NCBI GenBank assembly: GCA_023431055.1
Contig: JAEYXX010000076.1
Coordinates: forward strand, 1 to 64,000
Direction of reading: 5' to 3'
Source of the DNA: Pseudomonadota bacterium
GTDB taxonomy: Bacteria > Pseudomonadota > Gammaproteobacteria > Pseudomonadales > Pseudomonadaceae
DNA length: 64,000 nt
The notes beneath the pieces are model-generated. The model saw only the letters and a list, made by a program, of their open reading frames with translations, searched no databases and had not been told where the DNA came from. Each line of letters opens with the position of its first letter. Positions within the stretch are counted from its first letter, which is position 1. Positions 1 to 9,340 of this stretch are shown piece by piece. Position numbers and translations under genes: made by a program.

Positions 1-905
1 CGCCTGAGCAGATCGCCCAGGGCGCTGATCAGCGCATCGGTACGTTGCCCGCCCAGACGTTGATTGAGCCCGCCGAGATCGTTGACACGCAACAGCAGCA
101 GATAGCCCTCGGCATTCTGCTCGTTGACTACCAGTTGATTGTCCAGACGAATATCGAACTGGCGACGGTTGGCCAAGCCGGTCAGGCTGTCCTGGTACGC
201 CTCTTCGCGGAGCTTTTCGCTGCGTGTGGCCTCTTCGGCGAACAGCGTCTTGAGCTTGTCGACCATCTGGTTCATGGCCAGGACCACGCGTTTGAGCTCC
301 GGGGTACGTGGTACGCGCGGCAGCGTGAGGAACTCGCGGCGGGTGATGGCTTGCGCCTGTTGCACCATGTTGTCCAGCGGGCGCAGTTGAGTGCGTAGCA
401 GCCAGCCACCGAGCACGGCACTGACCAGGCCGCAGAGCAACAGCCAGAGCAGGCTGCCGATGGCGCCGTCCCACAACTTGGCCAGGGCGAATTGCGGATG
501 GCTGAGCACTTCGACCCTTGCGGCCTGTTCCCAGCCGCGCATGATCAGGGCATCGCCACCCTCTGGCTCCAGGTTCACCAGATCGACGAACCACTGCGGG
601 ATATTTTCAGCACGTACCTCGGTCGTGCGTTCGACCAATACCTTGCCATCGGCAATGCTCACCACGCGGATGCTGGCGAAATAGCCGCTGTCGAAGATCG
701 AACTGACCATCAGCTCGAGCATGGCCGGGTCGTCCACATGGGGCGTCATCGACAGGCCCAGCGCCGTGGCAGCGTCCTGCGCGTGGGAGCGCAGCTGGCT
801 TAGCAGCTGCTCGCGCGAGGTCTCGACGCTGGCGATGAAGCTGCCGGTGAAGGCTACGACCAGGAACAGGCAGATGGCGAGGAACAGTTGTTTGAGTAGC
901 GACAT
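1..905 (-). CDS. lapD: LapD, c-di-GMP receptor controlling adhesin release (3' part outside window)
   Basis: Only the first 301 codons are in the window; the gene runs off the left edge. LapD is an inner-membrane protein with degenerate GGDEF-EAL domains. When it binds c-di-GMP it holds the periplasmic protease LapG, which keeps large adhesins on the cell surface. I translated the reverse strand and see a first membrane segment at residues 6-25, a periplasmic domain with Gly-Trp at 124-125 (Trp125 is the LapG-contacting residue known from LapD), a second membrane segment at about 148-170, a HAMP-like stretch, and the start of a GGDEF domain (DSLTGLANRRQF near 239-250). The start ATG is preceded by AGGAGGAAG, which overlaps the stop of lapG, so the pair is one operon with coupled translation. 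The EAL domain cannot be checked here. Confidence 0.9.
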   Translation of the reverse strand, partial: MSLLKQLFLAICLFLVVAFTGSFIASVETSREQLLSQLRSHAQDAATALGLSMTPHVDDPAMLELMVSSIFDSGYFASIRVVSIADGKVLVERTTEVRAENIPQWFVDLVNLEPEGGDALIMRGWEQAARVEVLSHPQFALAKLWDGAIGSLLWLLLCGLVSAVLGGWLLRTQLRPLDNMVQQAQAITRREFLTLPRVPRTPELKRVVLAMNQMVDKLKTLFAEEATRSEKLREEAYQDSLTGLANRRQFDIRLDNQLVVNEQNAEGYLLLLRVNDLGGLNQRLGGQRTDALISALGDLLR

Positions 906-914
906 GTCTTCCTC

Positions 915-1595
915 CTAGCCTTCGCCCACGGCGAAGCCCTCGGCATGCATTTTTTTCAGGATGTCCTGCCAGCGCGAAAGCTTCTTCGAATCGCTCTTGC
1001 GGGTGTTGGAGCCGGGCAGGTAGAGGCCTTCGGCATTGAAGGCGTAAACCGGCAGCAGGTCCTTGCGCTGGGACGCGGGGCGGATGTCGTTGATCAGGTT
1101 GTCCAGTACCAGAGGTTCGGCGCTCGGGCTGGCGTAGTAAGTCAGCACCATGTGCGCCTGGTTGTAGTTCAGCGCCTTGACGTAGGTGATACGCAGCTTT
1201 TCGCTGGGAATGCCGAGGCGGCGCAGGGTGAAGTACTTGGCGATGGAGTAGTCCTCGCAGTCGCCGGCGCCCTTGACCAGCATTTCCACGGGGGTGGCCC
1301 AGTAGTCGTTTTCGCCCCAGAGCTGAATGTCGTCGACGAAGCGCACCTTGCGGTTGAAGAAGCGATTGACCTCGTTGAGCTTGTCAGGCTCCGGCAGCGA
1401 CGCGCTGGTCTTGATCAGCTCTTCCCAGTCGAGCAGGCGGGTTCGCGCCGCGCCGAGATTGCCGTAGCGGTTCTCGGCATTCTTGATGATCAGGGCGAAG
1501 TCCCAGTCCGCCAGCGACAGCCCGGCCAGCAACCCGCCACCGATCCAGAGGATCAGCAGCCGCCACCGCCATCGCTGAATGCGCAGCCGTCGCAT
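915..1595 (-). CDS. lapG: LapG, periplasmic calcium-dependent cysteine protease
   Basis: A 226-residue bacterial transglutaminase-like cysteine proteinase. LapG cleaves the N-terminal retention region of LapA/CdrA-type adhesins and frees them from the surface when c-di-GMP is low. An N-terminal membrane or signal segment lies at about residues 12-30. The catalytic triad is visible as Cys113 in GAGDCEDYS, His148 in QAHMVLTYY and Asp165 in VLDNL, with spacing like that of known LapG. It sits directly upstream of lapD, 9 bp away, which is the usual arrangement. The adhesin substrate is not in this window. Confidence 0.93.
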   Translation of the reverse strand: MRRLRIQRWRWRLLILWIGGGLLAGLSLADWDFALIIKNAENRYGNLGAARTRLLDWEELIKTSASLPEPDKLNEVNRFFNRKVRFVDDIQLWGENDYWATPVEMLVKGAGDCEDYSIAKYFTLRRLGIPSEKLRITYVKALNYNQAHMVLTYYASPSAEPLVLDNLINDIRPASQRKDLLPVYAFNAEGLYLPGSNTRKSDSKKLSRWQDILKKMHAEGFAVGEG

Positions 1596-1743
1596 GGGTC
1601 GAGTCTCAGGGCCTGATCGCCGAAGTCTAGGCGAGGTGTCGATTTTTTGCCGGCCGCTTCGCTAGAGCAAGGAAAGGGTGTCAAAAGGCCGTCGGAAAGC
1701 GGGCCGTAGCCCGAAAGTCAGTGCCCCCGGATTGCATGCCGGC

Positions 1744-2142
1744 TCAGGGATTGGGCAGGGTTTTCTGGCGCAGAATGTAAATGCTCACCAGCACAGCGCT
1801 GATGAGCATGAAGGCACGCGCCCAAGGCAAGGGCACCAGATAGCAGGAGAGGGCGATGCTCGCCCACATCAGCAGCAGCGCGTAGACCTTGCCCTTGAGC
1901 GGTATGCCCTGGCCTTCGAGGTAGTCGCGAATCCATGGGCCGAGGTGAGGGTGGGTCACCAGCCAGAGGTAGAAGCGTCGCGAGCTGCGCACGAAGCAGG
2001 CGGCGGCCAGGAGCAGGAACGGCGTGGTCGGCAATACCGGGAGAAAGATGCCGATGACCCCGAGCACCACGCTCAGCCAGCCGATGGCCAGCAGCAGATA
2101 ACGGACGCTGCGGTGGCGGCTTGGCTGGATGTCACGCGGCAT
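1744..2142 (-). CDS. DUF454/YbaN-type inner-membrane protein
   Basis: A small hydrophobic protein of the DUF454 (YbaN) family, function unknown. From the chosen start it has 132 residues, with hydrophobic segments around LLLAIGWLSVVLGVIGIFL, a PVLPTTPFLLLAA loop typical of the family, and a C-terminal pair YALLLMWASIALSCYLV and MLISAVLVSIYIL. An in-frame ATG nine codons upstream (2169) lies inside the hairpin that follows the next gene, and neither start has a good ribosome-binding site. I prefer 2142 because it clears the hairpin. The 148 bp between it and lapG shows no recognisable feature. Confidence 0.75.
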   Translation of the reverse strand: MPRDIQPSRHRSVRYLLLAIGWLSVVLGVIGIFLPVLPTTPFLLLAAACFVRSSRRFYLWLVTHPHLGPWIRDYLEGQGIPLKGKVYALLLMWASIALSCYLVPLPWARAFMLISAVLVSIYILRQKTLPNP

Positions 2143-2158
2143 GGGCAAGTCGGGCTGT

Positions 2159-2180
2159 AGCCGGGGCATTGCCCCCGGCT
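2159..2180. terminator. Hairpin after the UPF0149 gene
   Basis: Inverted repeat AGCCGGGG / CCCCGGCT with a 6-nt loop, just past the stop of the upstream minus-strand gene. There is no U-tract, so it is a weak terminator candidate or an mRNA-stabilising hairpin. Confidence 0.45.
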
Positions 2181-2185
2181 CGCGC

Positions 2186-2770
2186 TTAGTGGCGGGGCTT
2201 GAGCAGCGCCGGTTTTTCTTCCGGCGCCTGGCACAGCAGGAAGAGGGCAGTGAGCAGCTCGGGGATCTGGTCGATCATGCTGTCCACCAGGTCGCGATCA
2301 CGGGCGATTTCGGCGAATTCCTGCTGCTCGTCGAACAGGCCGGAGCCGACCATGATCGGCAGCAGCAGTTCGCTGACTTCGTCCTCGGCATCCTCGAACC
2401 ACACGGCTTCGCGCAGGAACACGCCTTCCATGAAACCGATGCACCAGCCGCGCAGCTCGGAATCGTCCGGCTCCTCGCCGAGGTCCAGGTCGCAGGGCAG
2501 TTCGGGTTCTTCTTCGCCAGCCAGCTGACGCGCGATATGCGCCTTCAGATGGATCAGGGTGTTCTCGATCTCCTCGCGCTCGGCGTCGCTGCGGTAGTGC
2601 GGCGGCTCGGCGAACAGCGCGTCGATCCACTCGCGCTCCGGTACCTGATCAGGGCAGATCGCCAGGGCGGTCAGGTAGCCATGAGCGGCGACATAGTCCA
2701 GCGCTTCCTCGTGCAGCTCGTCGGCATCGAGAAAGGCTTGCAGGCGGGACAGTTGCTCGGCGAAGGACAT
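2186..2770 (-). CDS. UPF0149/YgfB-YecA family protein
   Basis: A 194-residue acidic protein of the UPF0149 family (YgfB/YecA-like). The family signature is visible in the middle of the protein as RGWCIGFMEGVFLREAVW, followed by an all-helical acidic C-terminus. No enzymatic activity is established for the family. YgfB in P. aeruginosa affects regulation of AmpDh3, but this copy lies next to recQ and need not be the same member. It is divergent from recQ across about 190 bp. Family call is firm, function unknown. Confidence 0.8.
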   Translation of the reverse strand: MSFAEQLSRLQAFLDADELHEEALDYVAAHGYLTALAICPDQVPEREWIDALFAEPPHYRSDAEREEIENTLIHLKAHIARQLAGEEEPELPCDLDLGEEPDDSELRGWCIGFMEGVFLREAVWFEDAEDEVSELLLPIMVGSGLFDEQQEFAEIARDRDLVDSMIDQIPELLTALFLLCQAPEEKPALLKPRH

Positions 2771-2960
2771 CGTGGGGCTACCTTGAAGGAGTAAACGAGG
2801 CTGGATTCTAGTCTACGCGGGGCTCTGCGGCCATAGCGACGGGCTGCCGCAGCGCGGAAAAGACTACAGGCGAAACGCTCATTCACCGCCAATCGGATGG
2901 ACCGACGCCCTGCTGCGGGTCATCCTGCGGCATAATGCGCGGCTCGATTCGGAGGCCTTC

Positions 2961-5093
<2,133 letters not shown>

Positions 5094-5111
5094 GGCCGAG
5101 CGACGTGCAGC

Positions 5112-6347
5112 TTGCCGTCGCGCTTCTGGCAGCATTTCACCGACAAGGCTAAGGTGTGGGGCAGGCCGCCAGATGACGAGGTGAGGGTGCCCAATTATCA
5201 CACCTGGCTCGATGAAGTTCGTCCGAGCCCCTATGCCGACCAGCTCACTCTGGGTTTTCGCTGGCTGCGCTTTTCCCGCGTGCTCGAGCGTGAGTACCGT
5301 GCCCATATGCTCGAGGACAGCTTCGAGCTCAGACGTATTGCACTGATTGTCGCCACGGTCATCTGGCTGGCCCTGGCAGCGCTCGACGTGCTGGTGGTGC
5401 CCGCATCGCATCTTGGCTGGGTGATCGCCACGCGTGTGGTGGTGCTGGTCATCCTGCTGGCCTGCGCTGCGCTGATCCTGCAGCGCCGGCACATCCACCT
5501 GCTACTGCCCTTGAGCATGACCTGCATCCTGGTACTGGGCGTGGGCGCCGCGCTGGTGGTCGGCATCGCCCACCGTGCCGACCCCGGCTATCCGTATGAA
5601 GGCCTGCTGCTGGTGAGCATGGCGGCGTATTTTCTGGTTGGCCTGCGCCTGAGCGAGGCGTTGGCCTGCTCGCTGGTGATACTGTTTGCGTACGTGGTGG
5701 CCGAATGGTTCGCAGGGCTGCCTGTGCCGAGGCTGGTCAACAACGTGCTGTTTCTTGCCTTCGGCAACCTGATCGGCGCCGTCGGCTGCTATCTGCTGGA
5801 GTACAAGTCGCGCGAGCATTTCCTGGTCAGCCGCCTGATGCGCCTGCTCGCCTATCACGACAGCCTGACCGGCCTGCACAACCGACGCAGCTTCAATCGG
5901 CAGTTCGAACGCCTGTGGCGCCAGGCGCAGCGTGATGGCAAGTCACTGGCGCTGCTGCTCTGCGACATCGACCATTTCAAGGCCTACAACGACTGTTACG
6001 GCCACCAGGCAGGCGACGCCGCGCTGCAGCAGGTTGGCGCGTTGATCGAGCAGGCCGCTCGGCGGCCGCTGGACATTGGCGTGCGGCTCGGCGGGGAAGA
6101 ATTCGCCCTGCTGCTGTTCGATATAGGTGCCGACGAGGCCAGGCAGCGTGCCGAAGCCTTGCGCCAGTCACTGGAGGAGGCGGGCATCGCCCACCGCGGC
6201 TCCGACAGTGCCGATGTGCTGACCATGTCGATCGGTGTCGCCTGGCTGAGCCCGGAGACACAGCCCGAGTTGAGTCAGCTCTACGAACAGGCTGACCGCG
6301 CCCTGTATGAGGCCAAGGCGTTCGGGCGCAACCAGGTCGCAGCCTGA
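5112..6347 (+). CDS. Membrane-bound diguanylate cyclase (GGDEF), HsbD-like
   Basis: A 411-residue protein with a soluble N-terminus, about five or six membrane segments between residues 75 and 240, and a C-terminal GGDEF domain. The domain shows DSLTGLHNRRSF, DIDHFKAYND and the active-site motif RLGGEEFALLLF near residues 324-335, so cyclase activity (2 GTP to c-di-GMP) is expected. An RxxD inhibitory site is not evident before GGEEF. Position next to recQ matches HsbD (PA3343) of P. aeruginosa, but the HsbA/HsbR partners are not in this window, so I leave the symbol blank. The start is a TTG with a poor ribosome-binding site; a start a few codons downstream is possible. Confidence 0.85.
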   Translation: MPSRFWQHFTDKAKVWGRPPDDEVRVPNYHTWLDEVRPSPYADQLTLGFRWLRFSRVLEREYRAHMLEDSFELRRIALIVATVIWLALAALDVLVVPASHLGWVIATRVVVLVILLACAALILQRRHIHLLLPLSMTCILVLGVGAALVVGIAHRADPGYPYEGLLLVSMAAYFLVGLRLSEALACSLVILFAYVVAEWFAGLPVPRLVNNVLFLAFGNLIGAVGCYLLEYKSREHFLVSRLMRLLAYHDSLTGLHNRRSFNRQFERLWRQAQRDGKSLALLLCDIDHFKAYNDCYGHQAGDAALQQVGALIEQAARRPLDIGVRLGGEEFALLLFDIGADEARQRAEALRQSLEEAGIAHRGSDSADVLTMSIGVAWLSPETQPELSQLYEQADRALYEAKAFGRNQVAA

Positions 6348-6438
6348 CTCGCAGCCGTCCGGCTGACCTTCAGTCGCATTCTGCAACGCTCGCGACGCAA
6401 TCTGCGCTTGCCCTGTGCATCGGGTTATGGCTAGCTGG

Positions 6439-6449
6439 CTAATAATTAG
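6439..6449. promoter_or_regulatory. Short palindrome upstream of the MarR gene
   Basis: CTAATAATTAG, a perfect AT-rich palindrome about 30 bp before the start codon of the MarR-type regulator in an otherwise GC-rich region. MarR proteins often bind AT-rich palindromes in their own promoters, so this is a possible autoregulatory operator. That is inference only. Confidence 0.3.
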
Positions 6450-6479
6450 TTTTTGACCTTTGTGTGAGTCCGCTAGCCC

Positions 6480-6911
6480 ATGTCTTACCCCGATCAACAC
6501 CGCTTTGCCATGCAAGTCGCTCAGCTGTCACGCGCCTGGCGTTCCGAACTCGATAGACGCTTGGTCGGCCTCGGCCTGTCCCAGGCACGATGGCTGGTGC
6601 TGTTGCACCTGGCGCGCTTCACCGAAATGCCGACCCAGCGCGAACTGGCGCAAAGCGTCGGCGTTGAAGGGCCAACCCTGGCACGTCTGCTCGACAGTCT
6701 GGAAAGTCAGGGTCTGGTCACGCGTGTAGCCGTGCCCGAAGATCGCCGCGCCAAGAAGATCGCCCTGCAGCCCAAGGCGCAGCCGCTGATCGAGAAGATC
6801 GAGGCGATCTCCACCCAGCTTCGTCATGAAGTCTTTGCCGGTATTGATGAGGATGATCTGCGGCGTTGCCAGCAGGTACATGCTCGGGTGCTTGGCAATC
6901 TGATGAAGTGA
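6480..6911 (+). CDS. MarR/SlyA-family transcriptional regulator
   Basis: A 143-residue winged-helix regulator. The helix-turn-helix and wing are visible as MPTQRELAQSVGVEGPTLARLLDSLES followed by GLVTRVAVPEDRRAKKIALQ, and the N- and C-terminal helices give the MarR dimerisation region. The form is closest to the SlyA branch. The ligand and targets are unknown. It stands alone between the cyclase gene and a FimV-like gene on the same strand. Confidence 0.88.
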   Translation: MSYPDQHRFAMQVAQLSRAWRSELDRRLVGLGLSQARWLVLLHLARFTEMPTQRELAQSVGVEGPTLARLLDSLESQGLVTRVAVPEDRRAKKIALQPKAQPLIEKIEAISTQLRHEVFAGIDEDDLRRCQQVHARVLGNLMK

Positions 6912-7070
6912 TTGCATCAGTACTGTCAAATTTGCGATCACTTTTATGACTAGCGGCATCTTGTGCCCAACTTTTGACTGATTCAGCTTGATGGCCACCG
7001 GCTTTCATCGGCAAACTGGCGTCCAATCCGCTACTTTGTGAATTAGTAGCCATAATGCTATTCGAGGCGG

Positions 7071-7093
7071 GCTCGACAAGGACCTTGTCGAGC
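7071..7093. promoter_or_regulatory. 23-bp perfect palindrome upstream of the FimV-like gene
   Basis: GCTCGACAAGG, one central A, then CCTTGTCGAGC: eleven matched bases on each side. It lies about 100 bp before the FimV-like start codon in a 279-bp gap. No U-tract follows, so an operator or a 5'-leader hairpin is more likely than a terminator. Confidence 0.5.
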
Positions 7094-7190
7094 GTTCTCG
7101 AACTTCGAAGGGCACCAACCTCCCGGCCAAGGGAAGCTAAGACAGGAAGTCGAGGAGGTGGCGTTCGAGCCGGATAACCCTGGAGGTCAC

Positions 7191-9290
7191 ATGGCTCGGG
7201 TGCGTCAGTTAATGTTGGGATTGGCGTCTGGGTCTGCTCTGTATTCAGGGATGGCGCCAGCGCTCGGTTTGGGGGAGATCACGCTGCATTCGGCGTTGAA
7301 TCAGCCTTTCGAGGCCGAAATCGAGTTGCTTGAAGTGGGGGATCTGGGCGCGCAGGACTTGCGCGTCGGCCTGGCCCCCGCCGATGTGTTCAACCGTTCG
7401 GGTGTCGAACGTTTCTACTTTCTCAACGATCTGCGCTTTACACCGCTTCTGCGTGGTTCGCGTAGCGTCATCCGTGTGGTCTCGAGCCGTCCTGTGCGCG
7501 AGCCGTACCTGAATTTCATCGTCGAAGTGGCGCGTCCCAACGGTCAGTTGCTCCGTGAGTACACCGTGCTGCTCGACCCGCCGGGCTCCTCGGCTTATAC
7601 CTCTGTGGCGGCTGCGCCGACTGCGGCTTCTGTAACGCAAGCGTCCGCTCCCGTCGCGGCTCCGGCTTCCTCGCTTAGAGCGGTCACGCCACCCAGTGCG
7701 GCGGCGGGCCATCGTCATCAGGTCGCTCGTGGCGACAGCCTCTGGCTGATTGCCGCGCGTCTGCGAGAGCAGGGCAGTGCGCTGTCTCAGCAGGCCCTGA
7801 TGGAGGGCATTCTCGCGCTCAACCCGAACGCCTTCGCGGGTGGCGACCCTGGCCGCTTGCAGGCGGGTGCCGACCTGCTGTTGCCGGATGCCGCTCGCGC
7901 CGGCGTAGCGACGCCGGCAGCCGCACCGGCAGCTGTAGAGGCGCCCTCTGTCGCCGCCGCGGGCAGTAGCGCCGAAGGACCTGTCAGCGCACCTCCGAGT
8001 TCAATGGAGCCCGCGCCGGAACAAGCCGACAGCCTGCAGCTACTGGCAGAGAAGCAGCGCCAGGTCGATCTGGAACTGGCCAATCAGGTCGCGGAAAATC
8101 TGCAGTTGCAACAGGGCTTGGCGCAGCTGCAGTTGCAACTGCAGCAGTTGCAGGAGCAACTGGCGCAGAAGGATGCTCAGTTGGCTGAGCTGTCGGCGCG
8201 TACCCCGGTAGAACCGGTCGCAGGCCCCGCGGCCAGCGCGCCGCCGAGTGCCGAGGACCCGGTGACAGCGGAGCGAGGCTGGTGGTCGACATTGCTTGCC
8301 GGTGGTATCGGGCTGCTGTTGTTGCTCGGCGCTCTGTTCTGGGCCGCTCGGCGCCGTGGCGAAAAAGCCAAGGCGGTGGTGCAGGTTCAGCCGAAAACGC
8401 AGGTGCCGCAGCCGCCTGTCGATGCGCAAGGCGCGGCGGTCGTCGCTCCCGTTGTCGCTGCTCCGGTGGCCAAGGTGGCGCCGGCTCCGGCACCGGTGCG
8501 TGCACAGGGGCCGGTCGATCCGCTCGAGGCCGCCAATGTCTACATCGCCTATGGGCGCATCAGCGAGGCGCGTGGTGAGCTGAACACGGCGCTGGCACAG
8601 CACCCACAACGCAGCGACCTGCGCTTCCGTCTGCTGGAAGTCCTGGCGATGCTGGGTGATGGCGCGGGTTTCGCTCGAGAAGAGGCGGTGCTGCGAGCCG
8701 AGGAATTCGATGCTGCCCGCATCGATGCCCTGAAGGAGCGCCACCCGAACCTGCAGGCAGCGCAGCAGGCGCCGACTGAGCCTGTGGCGCCGCTGCAGCC
8801 TGTGGCCGAGCCTGTGCCCGAAACCGATTTCCAGCTCAACCTCGACGATCTGTCGCTGGATGCCGACTGGGATCTGGTCAGCCCGTTCCCGACCAAGGCC
8901 AAAGCCAAACCCAAACCCAAGGCGCCGGCCGAGCCGGAGTTCGATGCATCCTTTGCCAGCAATCTGCAGGAGCTGCCCGAGGTGTTCGAACTGCACCACG
9001 AGGACGAGCAATTGAGCGCCTTCGGCGAAATGGAGATGGTGCTGAGCGACGACGTGGACGACAACTTCCTCGGCGCCTTCGCCGGCGAGGCCGACGCCAC
9101 CGCGGCGCTGCAGCGTGATCTCGATCAGTTGGCCGGTAACCCCGCGCACATGACCCAGCTCAACCAGGCTTTGGCCTATATCAAGCAGGGTGATATCGCC
9201 ACGGCGTGCGACATTCTCAATGAGGTGATCGACCACGGCGACGATGAGCAGAAGAAAGCCGCACGCCAGATACTGGCAGAAATCGCCTGA
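7191..9290 (+). CDS. FimV/HubP-like polar LysM protein
   Basis: A 699-residue FimV-family inner-membrane protein, probably a paralogue of FimV itself (P. aeruginosa PA3340 occupies this place). Order: a signal or membrane segment; the FimV N-terminal domain beginning GLGEITLHSALNQPFEAEIEL; a LysM peptidoglycan-binding domain (HQVARGDSLWLIAARL, about residues 170-225); a Gln-rich coiled coil at about 270-325; a transmembrane helix TLLAGGIGLLLLLGALFWA near 370; an Ala/Pro/Lys-rich cytoplasmic region with TPR-like repeats; and the FimV C-terminal motif LNQALAYIKQGDIATACDIL. FimV proteins organise poles, type IV pili and flagella. The ATG chosen follows TGGAGG at good spacing; a GTG 11 codons upstream is less likely. 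Confidence 0.85.
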   Translation: MARVRQLMLGLASGSALYSGMAPALGLGEITLHSALNQPFEAEIELLEVGDLGAQDLRVGLAPADVFNRSGVERFYFLNDLRFTPLLRGSRSVIRVVSSRPVREPYLNFIVEVARPNGQLLREYTVLLDPPGSSAYTSVAAAPTAASVTQASAPVAAPASSLRAVTPPSAAAGHRHQVARGDSLWLIAARLREQGSALSQQALMEGILALNPNAFAGGDPGRLQAGADLLLPDAARAGVATPAAAPAAVEAPSVAAAGSSAEGPVSAPPSSMEPAPEQADSLQLLAEKQRQVDLELANQVAENLQLQQGLAQLQLQLQQLQEQLAQKDAQLAELSARTPVEPVAGPAASAPPSAEDPVTAERGWWSTLLAGGIGLLLLLGALFWAARRRGEKAKAVVQVQPKTQVPQPPVDAQGAAVVAPVVAAPVAKVAPAPAPVRAQGPVDPLEAANVYIAYGRISEARGELNTALAQHPQRSDLRFRLLEVLAMLGDGAGFAREEAVLRAEEFDAARIDALKERHPNLQAAQQAPTEPVAPLQPVAEPVPETDFQLNLDDLSLDADWDLVSPFPTKAKAKPKPKAPAEPEFDASFASNLQELPEVFELHHEDEQLSAFGEMEMVLSDDVDDNFLGAFAGEADATAALQRDLDQLAGNPAHMTQLNQALAYIKQGDIATACDILNEVIDHGDDEQKKAARQILAEIA

Positions 9291-9314
9291 TCGGCCCGGC
9301 TGGACCCCACCAGG

Positions 9315-9330
9315 CCGCGCAGATGCGCGG
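9315..9330. terminator. Hairpin between convergent genes
   Basis: CCGCGC-AGAT-GCGCGG in the 50-bp gap between the convergent FimV-like and plpD stop codons. It could serve both strands, but there is no U-run on either side. Confidence 0.4.
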
Positions 9331-9340
9331 ACTCGTCGTT

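Noticed and set aside
7034..7070. Second AATTAGT motif as a MarR operator partner
   Set aside because: A 7-base match to the motif near 6444 in an AT-rich gap is too short to support an operator pair.
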